DNA of 64,000 bases from Maribacter_C sp947494565. Its GTDB lineage: Bacteria; Bacteroidota; Bacteroidia; Flavobacteriales; Flavobacteriaceae. The notes below the pieces were generated by a model, which saw only the letters and a list, made by a program, of their open reading frames with translations, ran no database searches and had not been told where the DNA came from. The number at the start of each line of letters is the position of its first letter. Positions within the stretch are counted from its first letter, which is position 1. This document shows, piece after piece, positions 52,360 to 61,510 of the stretch. A program made the translations under genes and the position numbers. Location: positions 1 through 64,000 of the forward strand of contig NZ_JBLFEP010000005.1 in assembly GCF_047345415.1 (NCBI RefSeq), in the 5' to 3' direction.

Positions 52360-54069
52360 ATGAAACAAAAAATCCACTTACTGCTAGTTTTAGTAATGTC
52401 ATTACTATTCTCCTGTAAAGACAATGAAAAAATGCAACTAGAAAACAAAGCAGTTGTATATTTTGGAGGTGATATCATCACTATGGCCGGGGATAACCCT
52501 GAATATGCAGAAGCCATTGTAATCAATGATGGTAAAATTCAGTTTACGGGCACATCAGATGAAGCCATGAAAATTGCCGGTTCAGGACATAAAATGATAA
52601 ATCTTGAAGGAAAAACACTATTACCAGGTTTTTTAGATGGTCATGGACATTATATAAATTCACTAATGGTTGCCAATCAATGTATGTTGTATGCGCCACC
52701 TTCAGGTCCAGGTTCAGATGTTGAAAGTATTATTGCCACACTCAAAAAATTTGCAACAGATAACACTATTAAAAAAGGAGAAATGATTACTGGGTATGGT
52801 TATGATGATTCCGTAATGCCGAATGGTCGACTTCTTAATAGAGATGATTTGGATGAAGCCTTCCCTGATAATCCCGTGAGAATTGACCACGTCTCCATGC
52901 ATGGAACGGTATTAAATAGTAAAGCTATGGAATACTACGGAATAAATGCTGAAACAAAAACACCCCCAGGTGGAATAATCGTTAGAAAGCCAGGAACAAA
53001 TGAACCTTACGGTTTAATTATGGAAACTGCATACAAACCCATAGCGGAAAAGATTGAGAAAATGTCTTTGGAGCAGGAGATTGAAGCGACCAAAGCTGGG
53101 CAAATGTTATATGCAAAGGAAGGAATAACTACAGCTCAAGAAGGGTTTACTCTTATAGACAACCTTAAAACAATAAAAGCAGTTTCCGATACCGGTGCTA
53201 ATATTATTGATGTTGTTGCCTACCCCTTCGTTACAGAAATTGACACATCATTAGAACTTATTGCTAAATCTGAATGGTTAAAATATACTAACAACTTCAA
53301 AATTGGCGGAATTAAAATAACTATTGATGGATCTCCTCAAGGAAAAACAGCAGCTTTTACTTCACCTTACTTAAAAGGGGGACCAGCTGGCGAAAAAAAC
53401 TGGTATGGAGAGCTTACATTCCCAAAAGATATCGTTAACAAAGCGGTAAAGCGTGTTTACGACTTAAAGGTTCCTCTTATACTTCATTGTAATGGCGATG
53501 CTGCAATTGACACTTTCCTTGAAGCATATGAGTATGTTCGTAACGATGATACGGAACCTTGGAATGTGACAACTATTCATACACAATTTATGAGGAAAGA
53601 TCATATACCAAAATTCGTTGAATATGGTATACGGCCTTCATTTTATACATTACATACTTACTATTTTTACGAGGCTCATCTTTCAAATCGAGGTTTGGAA
53701 CAAGCACAATATATAAGCCCTATGCGTGATGCTATTGATGCAGGTTTAAAACCAAGTAACCATACGGATTTCGTAGTTGCTCCTCTTGACCAAATGTTTA
53801 TGCTGTATTCTGCAGTAAATCGTATTTCAAGAGCAGGTTCTGAAGTAGGTTCTGATCAAAAGGTTACTCCATATGAAGGTCTTTTGACAATGACAAGGTT
53901 TACAGCGGAACAATACGATGAGCTAGATTCTAAAGGTACTTTAGAAAAAGGTAAAAGAGCAGATCTAGTTATACTAGACAAGAACCCTTTAAAAGTCAAT
54001 CCGTTAAAGATTAAGGACATCACTGTAGTGGAGACTATAAAAGACGGTAAAACAATCTTTAAAAAGTAA
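52360..54069 (+). CDS. Cassette 29: YtcJ-like amidohydrolase lipoprotein
   Basis: 569 residues. The frame opens at a TTG inside the repeat; this ATG begins the lipobox signal MKQKIHLLLVLVMSLLFSC. Amidohydrolase-3 features: LLPGFLDGHGHYINS (first metal His pair), TIHTQFMRKDHIPKF, PSNHTDFVVAPLDQMF and the terminal GTLEKGKRADLVILDKNPL. YtcJ-type enzymes hydrolyse formamides or related amides. Periplasmic lipid-anchored. Cassette ends GTTGGCAA and TTGCCAAC are exact complements. Confidence 0.88.
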   Translation: MKQKIHLLLVLVMSLLFSCKDNEKMQLENKAVVYFGGDIITMAGDNPEYAEAIVINDGKIQFTGTSDEAMKIAGSGHKMINLEGKTLLPGFLDGHGHYINSLMVANQCMLYAPPSGPGSDVESIIATLKKFATDNTIKKGEMITGYGYDDSVMPNGRLLNRDDLDEAFPDNPVRIDHVSMHGTVLNSKAMEYYGINAETKTPPGGIIVRKPGTNEPYGLIMETAYKPIAEKIEKMSLEQEIEATKAGQMLYAKEGITTAQEGFTLIDNLKTIKAVSDTGANIIDVVAYPFVTEIDTSLELIAKSEWLKYTNNFKIGGIKITIDGSPQGKTAAFTSPYLKGGPAGEKNWYGELTFPKDIVNKAVKRVYDLKVPLILHCNGDAAIDTFLEAYEYVRNDDTEPWNVTTIHTQFMRKDHIPKFVEYGIRPSFYTLHTYYFYEAHLSNRGLEQAQYISPMRDAIDAGLKPSNHTDFVVAPLDQMFMLYSAVNRISRAGSEVGSDQKVTPYEGLLTMTRFTAEQYDELDSKGTLEKGKRADLVILDKNPLKVNPLKIKDITVVETIKDGKTIFKK

Positions 54070-54071
54070 CC

Positions 54072-54203
54072 GTTGCCAACAACGTATATAATTTAATGCT
54101 AGATAAGGCTTGCTTAAGAAAATCCAAAGGATTTTGCATTCGGTTTGTGTTTGCTAATTTCGGTTCATAAACACGTAACGAAATCATATACAAAACTGTT
54201 GTT
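54072..54203 (+). repeat. attC-like repeat 30
   Basis: Left arm GTTGCCAAC complements the start of cassette 29 over eight bases. AACGTATATAATTTAATGC pairs with ACGAAATCATATACA. Inner hairpin AAAATCCAAAGGATTTTGC. Right end has GTTGTT in tandem; the second GTT (GTTAGAGA) fits the next cassette's end best. Confidence 0.85.
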
Positions 54204-54213
54204 AGAGAACCCA

Positions 54214-55053
54214 ATGAAAACAATTACACTGCCTGACGAATTAAATTTAAGTTCTTCTAAGTCTATTGTAATTTATGACTATGAGAGTATTACTGAAATA
54301 TCAAAACAACAAGTTTTATTGAATAAAAATACGTTTAGCTTTCTTCAAAAAGGGACTAAAGAAGTGTTTTTTGATAATTCGGCACACGCAATAGATAATT
54401 CTCAATTTTTATTAATGAAATCTGGGCATTGTTTAATGACGGAAAAGCTCTCTAACGAGTCAGCGCACTATCGTAGTGTACTATTTTTCTTTTCTGACGA
54501 AGAAGTTTTTAAATTTTTACGAAAATTCAAATTAGAAACTTCCAATTCTAGACAACTGTACTCGATACATTCGTTCAATTATGATTCATTTATCAAAAGA
54601 TTTGTTGAAAGCCTTTTAAATATATCGGAACTTTCTAAGTCGATTCAAGAAAATATTCTGAAAACAAAACTCGAGGAAATATTGCTTTACCTTATAGACT
54701 TCAAAGGGGTAGACTTCATTTACTCCTTGATTAACAATAGTGATAATCAAAATCAAAAGTTCATACAAACAATTGAAAACAACAGACTTAATAAACTTAC
54801 AATAAAAGAGCTTTCATTTTTATCCAATATGAGTGTGTCGACTTTCAAAAGAGAATTTAAGAAAAACTTTCATAGTTCACCTAGCAAGTGGTTTCAAGAT
54901 AAAAGACTCGAACATTCAGCTTTTCTGCTAAAAAACGAATCAAAAAGACCTTCAGATATTTTTGAAGAAATTGGGTATGAAAACTTATCCAATTTTATTC
55001 AAGCTTTTAAATCAAAATTCGGAGTTACTCCAAAACAGTACCAATCAAGTTGA
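54214..55053 (+). CDS. Cassette 30, gene 1: AraC-family regulator
   Basis: 279 residues. The frame runs in from the repeat, but this ATG is 11 bases after the last junction GTT. The N-terminal half is a cupin-like sensor (NKNTFSFLQKGTKEVFFDNSAHAID), and the C-terminal half has the two helix-turn-helix units (LTIKELSFLSNMSVSTFKREFKKNFHSSPSKWFQDKRLEHSAF and PSDIFEEIGYENLSNFIQAFKSKFGVTPKQYQ). It precedes the PEBP-like gene by 94 bp and may control it. Confidence 0.9.
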   Translation: MKTITLPDELNLSSSKSIVIYDYESITEISKQQVLLNKNTFSFLQKGTKEVFFDNSAHAIDNSQFLLMKSGHCLMTEKLSNESAHYRSVLFFFSDEEVFKFLRKFKLETSNSRQLYSIHSFNYDSFIKRFVESLLNISELSKSIQENILKTKLEEILLYLIDFKGVDFIYSLINNSDNQNQKFIQTIENNRLNKLTIKELSFLSNMSVSTFKREFKKNFHSSPSKWFQDKRLEHSAFLLKNESKRPSDIFEEIGYENLSNFIQAFKSKFGVTPKQYQSS

Positions 55054-55147
55054 ACTTTTATCAATACTTTTTGAACTTTTCTGATTAACACAAACCCTAA
55101 ATTGCTCCCTAGATTTGCATCATAAATTAATAATCAAAACAAATATT

Positions 55148-55705
55148 ATGATAAAATCATTTCAAATCTTAACAGTATTAATTGCCTTATCAACCTCTGT
55201 TTTCGGCCAAAATACATTTACTTTATCAAGTAAAGACCTAGGAGGACAAGCTACAATTAACGAGGAATTCAATGGCTTTGGGTGTCTTGGCAAAAATAAG
55301 TCCCCACAGTTGTCTTGGAAAAATGCCCCAGAAGACACTAAAAGTTTTGCTATAACTATGTACGACCCTGATGCTCCTACAGGCAGTGGATGGTGGCATT
55401 GGGTTGTATTTGATATCCCGGCAAGTACTAATGAGTTAGTATCAGGAGCTGGCAATACGGAACTAAATCTAACACCTGAAGGTGCTATACAAAGTATAAC
55501 AGATTATGGCGCAAGTGGTTATGGTGGGCCTTGTCCTCCAGAAGGACATGGTTTACATCAATATGTAATTACAGTTTACGCTCTTAAAACGGATAAACTT
55601 GGATTAAACGAAAGTACAAATCCTGCCGTAGTTGGATATTACTTATGGAACAACACATTGGCTAAGGCCAGTATTGTGACTTATTATCAAAGAAACAAGA
55701 AGTAA
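55148..55705 (+). CDS. Cassette 30, gene 2: YbhB/YbcL-type PEBP protein, exported
   Basis: 185 residues. Signal peptide MIKSFQILTVLIALSTSVFGQ. PEBP motifs: CLGKNKSPQLSWKNAPEDTKSFAITMYDPDAPTGSGWWHWVVFDIP, then GYGGPCPPEGHGLHQYVITVYALK. These are the DPDAP and GPCPP.G.H.Y signatures of the phosphatidylethanolamine-binding/Raf-kinase-inhibitor-like fold. Bacterial members have no settled function. Paired with an AraC regulator in one cassette. Confidence 0.93.
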   Translation: MIKSFQILTVLIALSTSVFGQNTFTLSSKDLGGQATINEEFNGFGCLGKNKSPQLSWKNAPEDTKSFAITMYDPDAPTGSGWWHWVVFDIPASTNELVSGAGNTELNLTPEGAIQSITDYGASGYGGPCPPEGHGLHQYVITVYALKTDKLGLNESTNPAVVGYYLWNNTLAKASIVTYYQRNKK

Positions 55706-55710
55706 AAACA

Positions 55711-55840
55711 GTCACTAACAAGGTATAAAAGTAATAACGGTTTGGGTGTACACTCAAGCCGTTTTTGTATCTAAATAGTTAAAGTATTATCCGAAAAGTA
55801 GTTGCTTAGTAATCCGTTACAGCTCTTATACTATTCGCTA
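55711..55840 (+). repeat. attC-like repeat 31, decayed right end
   Basis: Left arm GTCACTAAC approximates the complement of the GTTAGAGA start. AGGTATAAAAGTAATAACGG pairs with CCGTTACAGCTCTTATACT. Inner hairpin ACGGTTTGGG..CTCAAGCCGT relates it to repeat 22. No CCGTT at the right end. Confidence 0.75.
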
Positions 55841-55953
55841 CGTACAAGCCTAAATAAACATTGAACCAAAATTGTGATTTTTTGGACTAAAAGCATAATT
55901 GATTGATTATGAACTGTTTTAGTTTTGAAGTATTAATTCTTAAAACATTTATA

Positions 55954-56328
55954 ATGAAAAAAATCAAATTGGTTTTAGTCCTAATTGTGTTTACGCTCAA
56001 TTATGCACAAGCACAACAAAAAGAAAATGAAACAATTAAAAACAATGACACTATGAAAACTTATGTTATCGAACGTATTATTCCAGGAGCAGGAGACTTA
56101 ACAGCAGAACAACTAAAAGGAATCTCCCAAACATCGTGTTCTGTCTTAATGGAAATGGGACCAATAATCGAGTGGCAACATAGCTATGTGACAGGCGATA
56201 AAGTTTATTGTGTTTACAAAGCAAAAAACAAAGAATTAATTGAAGAACATGCTGAAAAAGGAAATTTTCCGGCAAATTCAATAAGCGAAGTCGCAGCAAC
56301 TATCAGCCCGGTAACAGCAGAACAATAG
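55954..56328 (+). CDS. Exported DUF4242-family protein
   Basis: 124 residues. An upstream in-frame start exists, but this ATG opens the signal peptide MKKIKLVLVLIVFTLNYAQAQ. The mature part YVIERIIPGAGDLTAEQLKGISQTSCSVLMEMGPIIEWQHSYVTGDKVYCVYKAKNKELIEEHA is the DUF4242 pattern, a ferredoxin-like fold whose actinobacterial example (SCO4226) binds nickel. Next to a regulator with the same domain, which implies a shared ligand or metal. Confidence 0.85.
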   Translation: MKKIKLVLVLIVFTLNYAQAQQKENETIKNNDTMKTYVIERIIPGAGDLTAEQLKGISQTSCSVLMEMGPIIEWQHSYVTGDKVYCVYKAKNKELIEEHAEKGNFPANSISEVAATISPVTAEQ

Positions 56329-56410
56329 CAGAACATTCCATAAACAAGAAATTACCAAAATCATGGTGTTTCTTGTTTTATGAAATTAGTACCTTACAAA
56401 AAAACATGTT

Positions 56411-57511
56411 ATGCCAATATATATGGACTTTCACGATTTACCCGATGGAGTAACAGCAGCGCATGTTGCCGAAATGCACCAGGCAGATTTAAAAATTGAA
56501 CATAAATATAATTGTCGTGGTTTAACTTATTGGTGTGATGAACGTCGACAAACTGCATTTTGCTTAATAGAAGCCCCTAACGAACAAGCAATCGTAGACT
56601 TACATCAAAAAGCGCATGGTGCTGTTCCACAACGAATTATTGAAGTAAACGACACAATTGTAGAATCCTTTTTGGGTAGAATTGAAGATCCGGAAAAGTC
56701 GCAAAACACAAAACTTAATATCATAAACGACCCCGCCTTTAGAACTTTAATGGTAGTTAGCATAGGGAAGAAAAACTTACGAAAAGAGGGCTATAAAACT
56801 TTAAGTGCTGCCATTCGCGGATATCATAAATCAATTACTAATATAATTAGTAAACAAAAAGGCCGTATCGTTAAAGAAAAAGCAAATAAGTATTTGATGT
56901 CTTTTGATTCAGTCACCAATGCAATCAAAAGCGCCTTAGAAATTCAAGAAATCTATAACCCCGTAATTACTCCTGATTTACAATTTCAAATAGGCATTAG
57001 TGCTGGTATACCGGTCACTATTAAAGAAAGTATTTTTGAAGACACAATAAAAAAAGCTAATTATTTATGCTATCTAGCCGGTGAAAAAATTGCTATTTCA
57101 AAAGATGTTAAAGATTTGTATGAAAGCGAGAATCGACAAAATTCTAAACATGAAAATAATGTATTTAATGTACTAAATTCAACGGATGAGGAATTTGTGG
57201 TGAAACTAATGCAGTATACTGAAAAGGTATGGTCATATTCAAATATTAATGTTACCGATTTTCATAAAAACCTTGGCTATAGTAAATCTAAACTTTATAG
57301 AATCATGATGTCCGTCATAGGTATGTCTCCAAATGGTTTTTTAAAGAATTATAGGTTAAATATGGCTATTGAATTGTTAGAAAAACAAGAGTCGAATATT
57401 TCAGAGATTGCCTATCAAACTGGATTTAGTAGCCCCACTTATTTTTCTAAATGTTTTCAGGAAGAATATGGAATTTTGCCGTCAAATTATCTAAAGCTGC
57501 AATTGACATAA
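56411..57511 (+). CDS. DUF4242 - cyclase-like - AraC fusion regulator
   Basis: 366 residues, soluble. Residues 1-85 are DUF4242-like (MDFHDLPDGVTAAHVAEMHQADLKIEHKYNCRGLTYWCDERRQTAFCLIEAP). The middle, about 110-240, matches a class III nucleotide-cyclase-like core (LMVVSIGKKNLRKEGYKTL..KGRIVKEKANKYLMSFDSVTNAIKSALEIQ) but shows no clear metal Asp pair, so it is probably a binding domain. The C-terminus is an AraC DNA-binding domain (YSKSKLYRIMMSVIGMSPNGFLKNYRLNMAIELLEKQESNISEIAYQTGFSSPTYFSKCFQEEYGILPSNY). Likely activates the DUF4242 gene upstream and perhaps itself. Confidence 0.88.
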   Translation: MPIYMDFHDLPDGVTAAHVAEMHQADLKIEHKYNCRGLTYWCDERRQTAFCLIEAPNEQAIVDLHQKAHGAVPQRIIEVNDTIVESFLGRIEDPEKSQNTKLNIINDPAFRTLMVVSIGKKNLRKEGYKTLSAAIRGYHKSITNIISKQKGRIVKEKANKYLMSFDSVTNAIKSALEIQEIYNPVITPDLQFQIGISAGIPVTIKESIFEDTIKKANYLCYLAGEKIAISKDVKDLYESENRQNSKHENNVFNVLNSTDEEFVVKLMQYTEKVWSYSNINVTDFHKNLGYSKSKLYRIMMSVIGMSPNGFLKNYRLNMAIELLEKQESNISEIAYQTGFSSPTYFSKCFQEEYGILPSNYLKLQLT

Positions 57512-57843
57512 GATAAAAATACCCAAACAATATGATTTCCAATTAATGCAAGCCTATTCAGGAAAAGGCACCAGGTTACAACGTGTATAATTAGTGCTCT
57601 ACTTCTACTCCAATTAAAACTTATATCTTTAAACTACTGATTTATTGCATATCCTTAAATTCTGCAGATTCTGGACCACGCAAATCCTATACGAACACCT
57701 GGCTGCAAATTAAACACTCAACCCCACTAAAAGAAAGAAACCGAATTAAATGGTTGGTAATAGACCACAACAATGATAGAGAAAAGAACGATGCTCAAAA
57801 AAAGGAAAGAGCACAAAATTCAAAAGTTGAAACTATGACTTAA
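57512..57843. other. Gene-poor stretch with an orphan half-site
   Basis: About 330 bases with no supported gene apart from the orphan repeat half. Short open stretches here (for example around 57,770-57,840) may belong to the degraded gene that follows. Confidence 0.5.
57574..57610 (+). repeat. Orphan attC-like left half
   Basis: GGTTACAAC followed by GTGTATAATTAGTGCTC resembles left ends of repeats 12 and 30. No matching right half before the pseudogene. Confidence 0.5.
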
Positions 57844-58206
57844 CTTTGGGCTGGGCTAGTCCACATTCGTTCGAAGACGTACAATCAATCAATTGGTTTG
57901 GACCTGTATGGAGCGGATAGCTATGTTATTGCTGCCCGATTGGGCTTCAAAGAAGTAACAAGAACATATTTACAACGATTGCTAAAGGCACGTTCAGAAA
58001 AATGGATTCCCCCTACGATTCTTTTCTCTATCTATTTTTCCTTAGGAGAAAATGAAAACGGATTGCAATCGCTTTATCAAGCAGCATAAGAGAATGACCC
58101 AGGTTTACACATAATCTCGGTGCTTCCGCTATGGGATGACTATACGAGTACTCCAAGCGTTAATGCGGTTTTATCCAAATGGCAAACAGATACAAATTTG
58201 CCATAA
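57844..58206 (+). pseudogene. C-terminal remnant of a TPR/regulatory protein
   Basis: The frame reads DLYGADSYVIAARLGFKEVTRTYLQRLLKARSEKWIPP..SLGENENGLQSLYQAA, stop TAA, then continues in the same frame ENDPGLHIISVLPLWDDYTSTPSVNAVLSKWQTDTNLP and stops. The ending recalls the closing segment of CadC/adenylate-cyclase-type TPR proteins, in which a PxWDxxRxxPxFxxLLxxxxLP motif is usual. No start or N-terminal DNA-binding domain precedes it and there is an internal stop, so it is dead. Confidence 0.7.
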
Positions 58207-58391
58207 TATCAATGCAAAAAACAGAAGTTTTTGACTTCTTTAAATCGTAAGCTATTCTCCAAATTTTGAACTAAATTGAAGATTGCTAAACAAGAGGTTA
58301 ATAAAGTATTAAATTAATACTTTGGGATTGTTCAATCGGAAAATCTGCCCATTTTAAATATGTCTGGTGTGCGGTGCGAAATCCTATGTAT

Positions 58392-58423
58392 GCCTAACAC
58401 CGCTCTAATATGAAACGTTAGGC
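58392..58423 (+). repeat. Compact attC-like site GCCTAAC...GTTAGGC
   Basis: GCCTAAC and GTTAGGC, exact complements, flank 18 bases just before the PhzF-like gene. These are the consensus core sites of classical integron attC elements (RYYYAAC/GTTRRRY). The usual palindromic body is missing. Confidence 0.6.
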
Positions 58424-58447
58424 GCCAATTAGAGACAAGTAATAAGA

Positions 58448-59260
58448 ATGAAAAATATAGAAACATATATAGTTGATTCATTTACTGACCAACCTTTTAA
58501 AGGAAATCCGGCAGGTGTTTGCATAGTACCGGTTGAACTTTCTGATTCGGAAATGCTTTCAATTGCCAAAGAACTAGGATTATCAGAAACGGCATTTATT
58601 GGAGAGCTCAATGAGAATAATGAATATCCGATCAGATTCTTTTCACCTGTCATGGAAATACCCTTATGTGGGCATGCTACTCTTGCCTCCTCTAAGGTTC
58701 TTTTTGAAAAAACCGCGCAAAACTCATTCACCTTCGTGAATATTCAGAACTTGAAATTACCAATTGAACTTAATGACGGGTTTATAAAAATGAGATTCCC
58801 AATTTATGGAACAATCCCTACTGAAGTCCCATTTGAATTACTTAAAGCACTTGGAATCGAAGAAGTGAATAATAGCGTGTATAATGCTGAAACCAAAATA
58901 GTGTTACTTGAAATTCAGAGTGCAGAAATATTGAAAGATTTAACTCCCAATTTTGACAAGCTAAAGAAGTCACATAAAGAGATTAACGGAGTGCTTATAA
59001 CTGCACTTTCCACAAAGGCGGAATTTGATTTTGAGTCAAGATATTTTTGGCCTTGGAGCGGAACGAATGAAGACCCTGTAACCGGGGGAACACATACTTT
59101 TTTGGCAAAATACTGGGGAGATAAATTAAAGAGATCGAAGATGAATTCTTTTCAATGTTCTGAAAGAGGTGGGTTTATGGAAGTTGAGTTACTCAATGAG
59201 GAGCAAATGACGATAAAAAGCAAAGCTCAAATTGTTTTGAAAGGAAAACTAATACTATAA
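58448..59260 (+). CDS. PhzF-family isomerase-like protein
   Basis: 270 residues, full length for the family. Motifs: VDSFTDQPFKGNPAGVC at the N-terminus, catalytic Glu in GLSETAFI, PLCGHATLASSKVL, and NEDPVTGGTHTFLAKYW in the second half. PhzF-like proteins isomerise or epimerise small amino-acid-like substrates; the true phenazine enzyme is only one branch and no other phenazine gene is here. Preceded by GTTAGGCGC and followed by GGTGCTAAC, approximately complementary, so it was probably a cassette. Confidence 0.92.
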   Translation: MKNIETYIVDSFTDQPFKGNPAGVCIVPVELSDSEMLSIAKELGLSETAFIGELNENNEYPIRFFSPVMEIPLCGHATLASSKVLFEKTAQNSFTFVNIQNLKLPIELNDGFIKMRFPIYGTIPTEVPFELLKALGIEEVNNSVYNAETKIVLLEIQSAEILKDLTPNFDKLKKSHKEINGVLITALSTKAEFDFESRYFWPWSGTNEDPVTGGTHTFLAKYWGDKLKRSKMNSFQCSERGGFMEVELLNEEQMTIKSKAQIVLKGKLIL

Positions 59261-59263
59261 ACC

Positions 59264-59329
59264 GGTGCTAACCTTTTGGATAGTGCATTGCACGCTGCGG
59301 AATGTTACGATATTATACACGGGGCCTTG
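59264..59329 (+). repeat. attC-like repeat, degenerate
   Basis: Left arm GGTGCTAAC against cassette start GTTAGGCGCC. TGCATTGCA short palindrome inside. Right end GGCCTTGTAGCC resembles the ACCGTTGTAGCC seen before cassette 4, with the crossover bases changed. Confidence 0.6.
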
Positions 59330-59346
59330 TAGCCAATTAAAACCGA

Positions 59347-61479
59347 ATGACCATGGTTGACTATTTTGGAAGGTATTGCCTAATCGTTATTTTATTGCTA
59401 GGGGTATCGTGCCGTGACAAGACTCCTTCTTCACCATTTGTCAAAAAAAAACCAGTTGAAACTACCCTTTTCGGTGATACCCGAATTGATGAGTACAGCT
59501 GGATGCACAACCGAAACGATACGGCTGTTATTGCACATCTCGAAAGGGAAAATGCATATACTGACGCTATTATGGAGGGTAATTTGGCTTTGAGGGATAA
59601 ACTGTATGATGAGATAAAATCAAAAGTACCAGAAAGTGAAGAATTTCCGCCCGAAAAAGATGGTGAATATGAATATTACGACCGAGAAGAAGCCTCTTTA
59701 GAATACCCTATCTACCTTCGAAGACCGTTAGATGGAGGAAAGGAGGAAGTTGTTCTCGACATTAACGTCCTTGCCAATGGTCATGAATATTATAATGTAA
59801 CCCATCATGCGGTAAGTCCCGACGGAACTTTGGTGGCCTATCTCGAAGACACCAATGGCGATGATCTGGCCGCATTGCGAATTCGTGCTCTAGATGGTTC
59901 TTTTGACCGCCTAGTTCAACCAGAGAAGGTCTCGGCTTACGGTCTGGCCTGGAGTCGAGACGGTTCTACACTATATTATACACGACCAGACAAGACTCAG
60001 CGCTCCAGTGAAGTCTGGAGTCACCAGTTTGGTAGAGACCCTGAGACCGACAAATTGTTATTTCAAGAGAAGGATGGCAAATTCTGGGTGGATTTAATAA
60101 CGGCGAGATCTGGCGATTGGATCTTCATTCATTCCTTCGCAGATGATGCCTCGCACATTCTGGTCATCGACGCGATAAATTCAGGAGCCAATCCACGTGA
60201 AATTGTTAGCCTGCAGGATAGCGTTCGGGTTACCGAAATCGAACACCTTCGGACAGGTGAAAATGATGGATGGTTTTATGGTGTTAACGATGGTAATGGC
60301 GCCCGTGATGGTCAACTTGTTAGAAGAAAAGTAGTAGCTGAAGAAAATGACAGTTGGGAAGTGTTGGTCCCTGAACAACCAGGCGTGCAAATTCGAGCCT
60401 TCGCTGTGATTCGAGACTGGCTTGTATTTGAAGAACGAAGAGATGGGCGGCGAGTAGTCAGGGTCGCCCGCCACGATGGCAGCGAAGAACATATCATACA
60501 GGCTACTCCTAGAGCTGGCTTTACCGCTTTTCATCTTGGCCCGGAATACGATAGAGAAGATATTTGCCTGATAACCTCTGGACCATTGTCTGCTTTTACG
60601 GTGCATAGATATAACCCTAGCACCAGGAGTTTGACAACCATTTATCAGCGCAAGCCAGCTTACGATGTCGATAAATTAGAGGCAGGGGTTATTTTCGGAA
60701 CGGCTACTGATGGAACAAAAATTCCAGTGACCTACCTGAGACCAAAAAATGCGCGCCCTGATGGTAGTTCACCTACCATACTTACCGGATATGGTGCAGT
60801 TGGTGTGATTATGGAGCCGGGACATGATGTCTTTAGGGAGTATGCCAGTTTAGTTGAACGGGGTTTTACCATTGCCATTGCTCATCCTCGGGGTGGAGGT
60901 TATTACGGCAAGCGCTGGCACGATGCAGGAAAATTGGAACGTTCTGGTGTTACCTTCAGCGATTTTGTGGCAGCTGCTGAAGGCATGTTCAATGCCGGAT
61001 TCACCTCACCAAACAAACTTGCACTTGTGGGGGGTAGTTCTGGCGGACTTCTTGTCACGGCAACAATTAACCTTCGGCCCGATCTCGCCAAGGTCGTGGT
61101 TGCCCAAGTGCCATTCGTAGACTGCCTAAATTCAATGCTGGACCCAACCCTTCCAGTGACCACTCTAGACTATCCAGAGTACGGAAATCCGAAAGAAGAA
61201 CGCTATTACAAATCGATCAAGTCCTTTGCTCCCTACGAGAATATTGGTGAATTTGATTATCCCGATATTCTAGCTATTCAAGGGATTAATGATGCACGGG
61301 TTGCATTCTGGGAACCTACCAAGTGGGTAGCACGCATTCGCGAGAAACGAAAGGATAAGGACGGGCTTACTTTGCTTAGAATGAATATGGGGGCAGGTCA
61401 TACAGGGTCAAGTGCAAGAAACGATGCTATTATGGAACAGGCGGAATGGCAGGCCTTCATTCTGGATAGAATAAATTGA
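59347..61479 (+). CDS. Prolyl oligopeptidase (S9A) family lipoprotein
   Basis: 710 residues. Lipobox signal (IVILLLGVSC). N-terminal propeller with TRIDEYSWMHNRND and YYDREEASLEYPIYLRR, then the hydrolase domain: ILTGYGAVG, HPRGGGYYGKRWHDAG, nucleophile in GGSSGGLLV, acid Asp in INDARVAFWEP and His in MGAGHTGSS. This is the protease II/POP layout, cutting small peptides after basic residues or proline. Clearly richer in G and C than its neighbours, a sign of foreign origin. Confidence 0.95.
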   Translation: MTMVDYFGRYCLIVILLLGVSCRDKTPSSPFVKKKPVETTLFGDTRIDEYSWMHNRNDTAVIAHLERENAYTDAIMEGNLALRDKLYDEIKSKVPESEEFPPEKDGEYEYYDREEASLEYPIYLRRPLDGGKEEVVLDINVLANGHEYYNVTHHAVSPDGTLVAYLEDTNGDDLAALRIRALDGSFDRLVQPEKVSAYGLAWSRDGSTLYYTRPDKTQRSSEVWSHQFGRDPETDKLLFQEKDGKFWVDLITARSGDWIFIHSFADDASHILVIDAINSGANPREIVSLQDSVRVTEIEHLRTGENDGWFYGVNDGNGARDGQLVRRKVVAEENDSWEVLVPEQPGVQIRAFAVIRDWLVFEERRDGRRVVRVARHDGSEEHIIQATPRAGFTAFHLGPEYDREDICLITSGPLSAFTVHRYNPSTRSLTTIYQRKPAYDVDKLEAGVIFGTATDGTKIPVTYLRPKNARPDGSSPTILTGYGAVGVIMEPGHDVFREYASLVERGFTIAIAHPRGGGYYGKRWHDAGKLERSGVTFSDFVAAAEGMFNAGFTSPNKLALVGGSSGGLLVTATINLRPDLAKVVVAQVPFVDCLNSMLDPTLPVTTLDYPEYGNPKEERYYKSIKSFAPYENIGEFDYPDILAIQGINDARVAFWEPTKWVARIREKRKDKDGLTLLRMNMGAGHTGSSARNDAIMEQAEWQAFILDRIN

Positions 61480-61510
61480 GTGCCTTAGCTCTATGAAAGA
61501 CGCTATAAAA

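Noticed and set aside
21994..54203. Repeats as a CRISPR array
   Set aside because: Repeats are 65-210 bp, imperfectly palindromic and separated by whole genes; no short identical repeats with uniform spacers and no cas genes.
21994..54203. Repeats as MITEs or insertion sequences
   Set aside because: No target-site duplications, no transposase, and termini vary with the cassette; the arms match the opposite end of the neighbouring gene unit, not the other end of the repeat.
21994..54203. Repeats as ordinary terminators
   Set aside because: Some inner hairpins could terminate, but there are no consistent T tracts and the bodies are too long and conserved for that alone.
58448..59260. Phenazine biosynthesis gene
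   Set aside because: PhzF-like proteins are widespread and no other phenazine gene is present.
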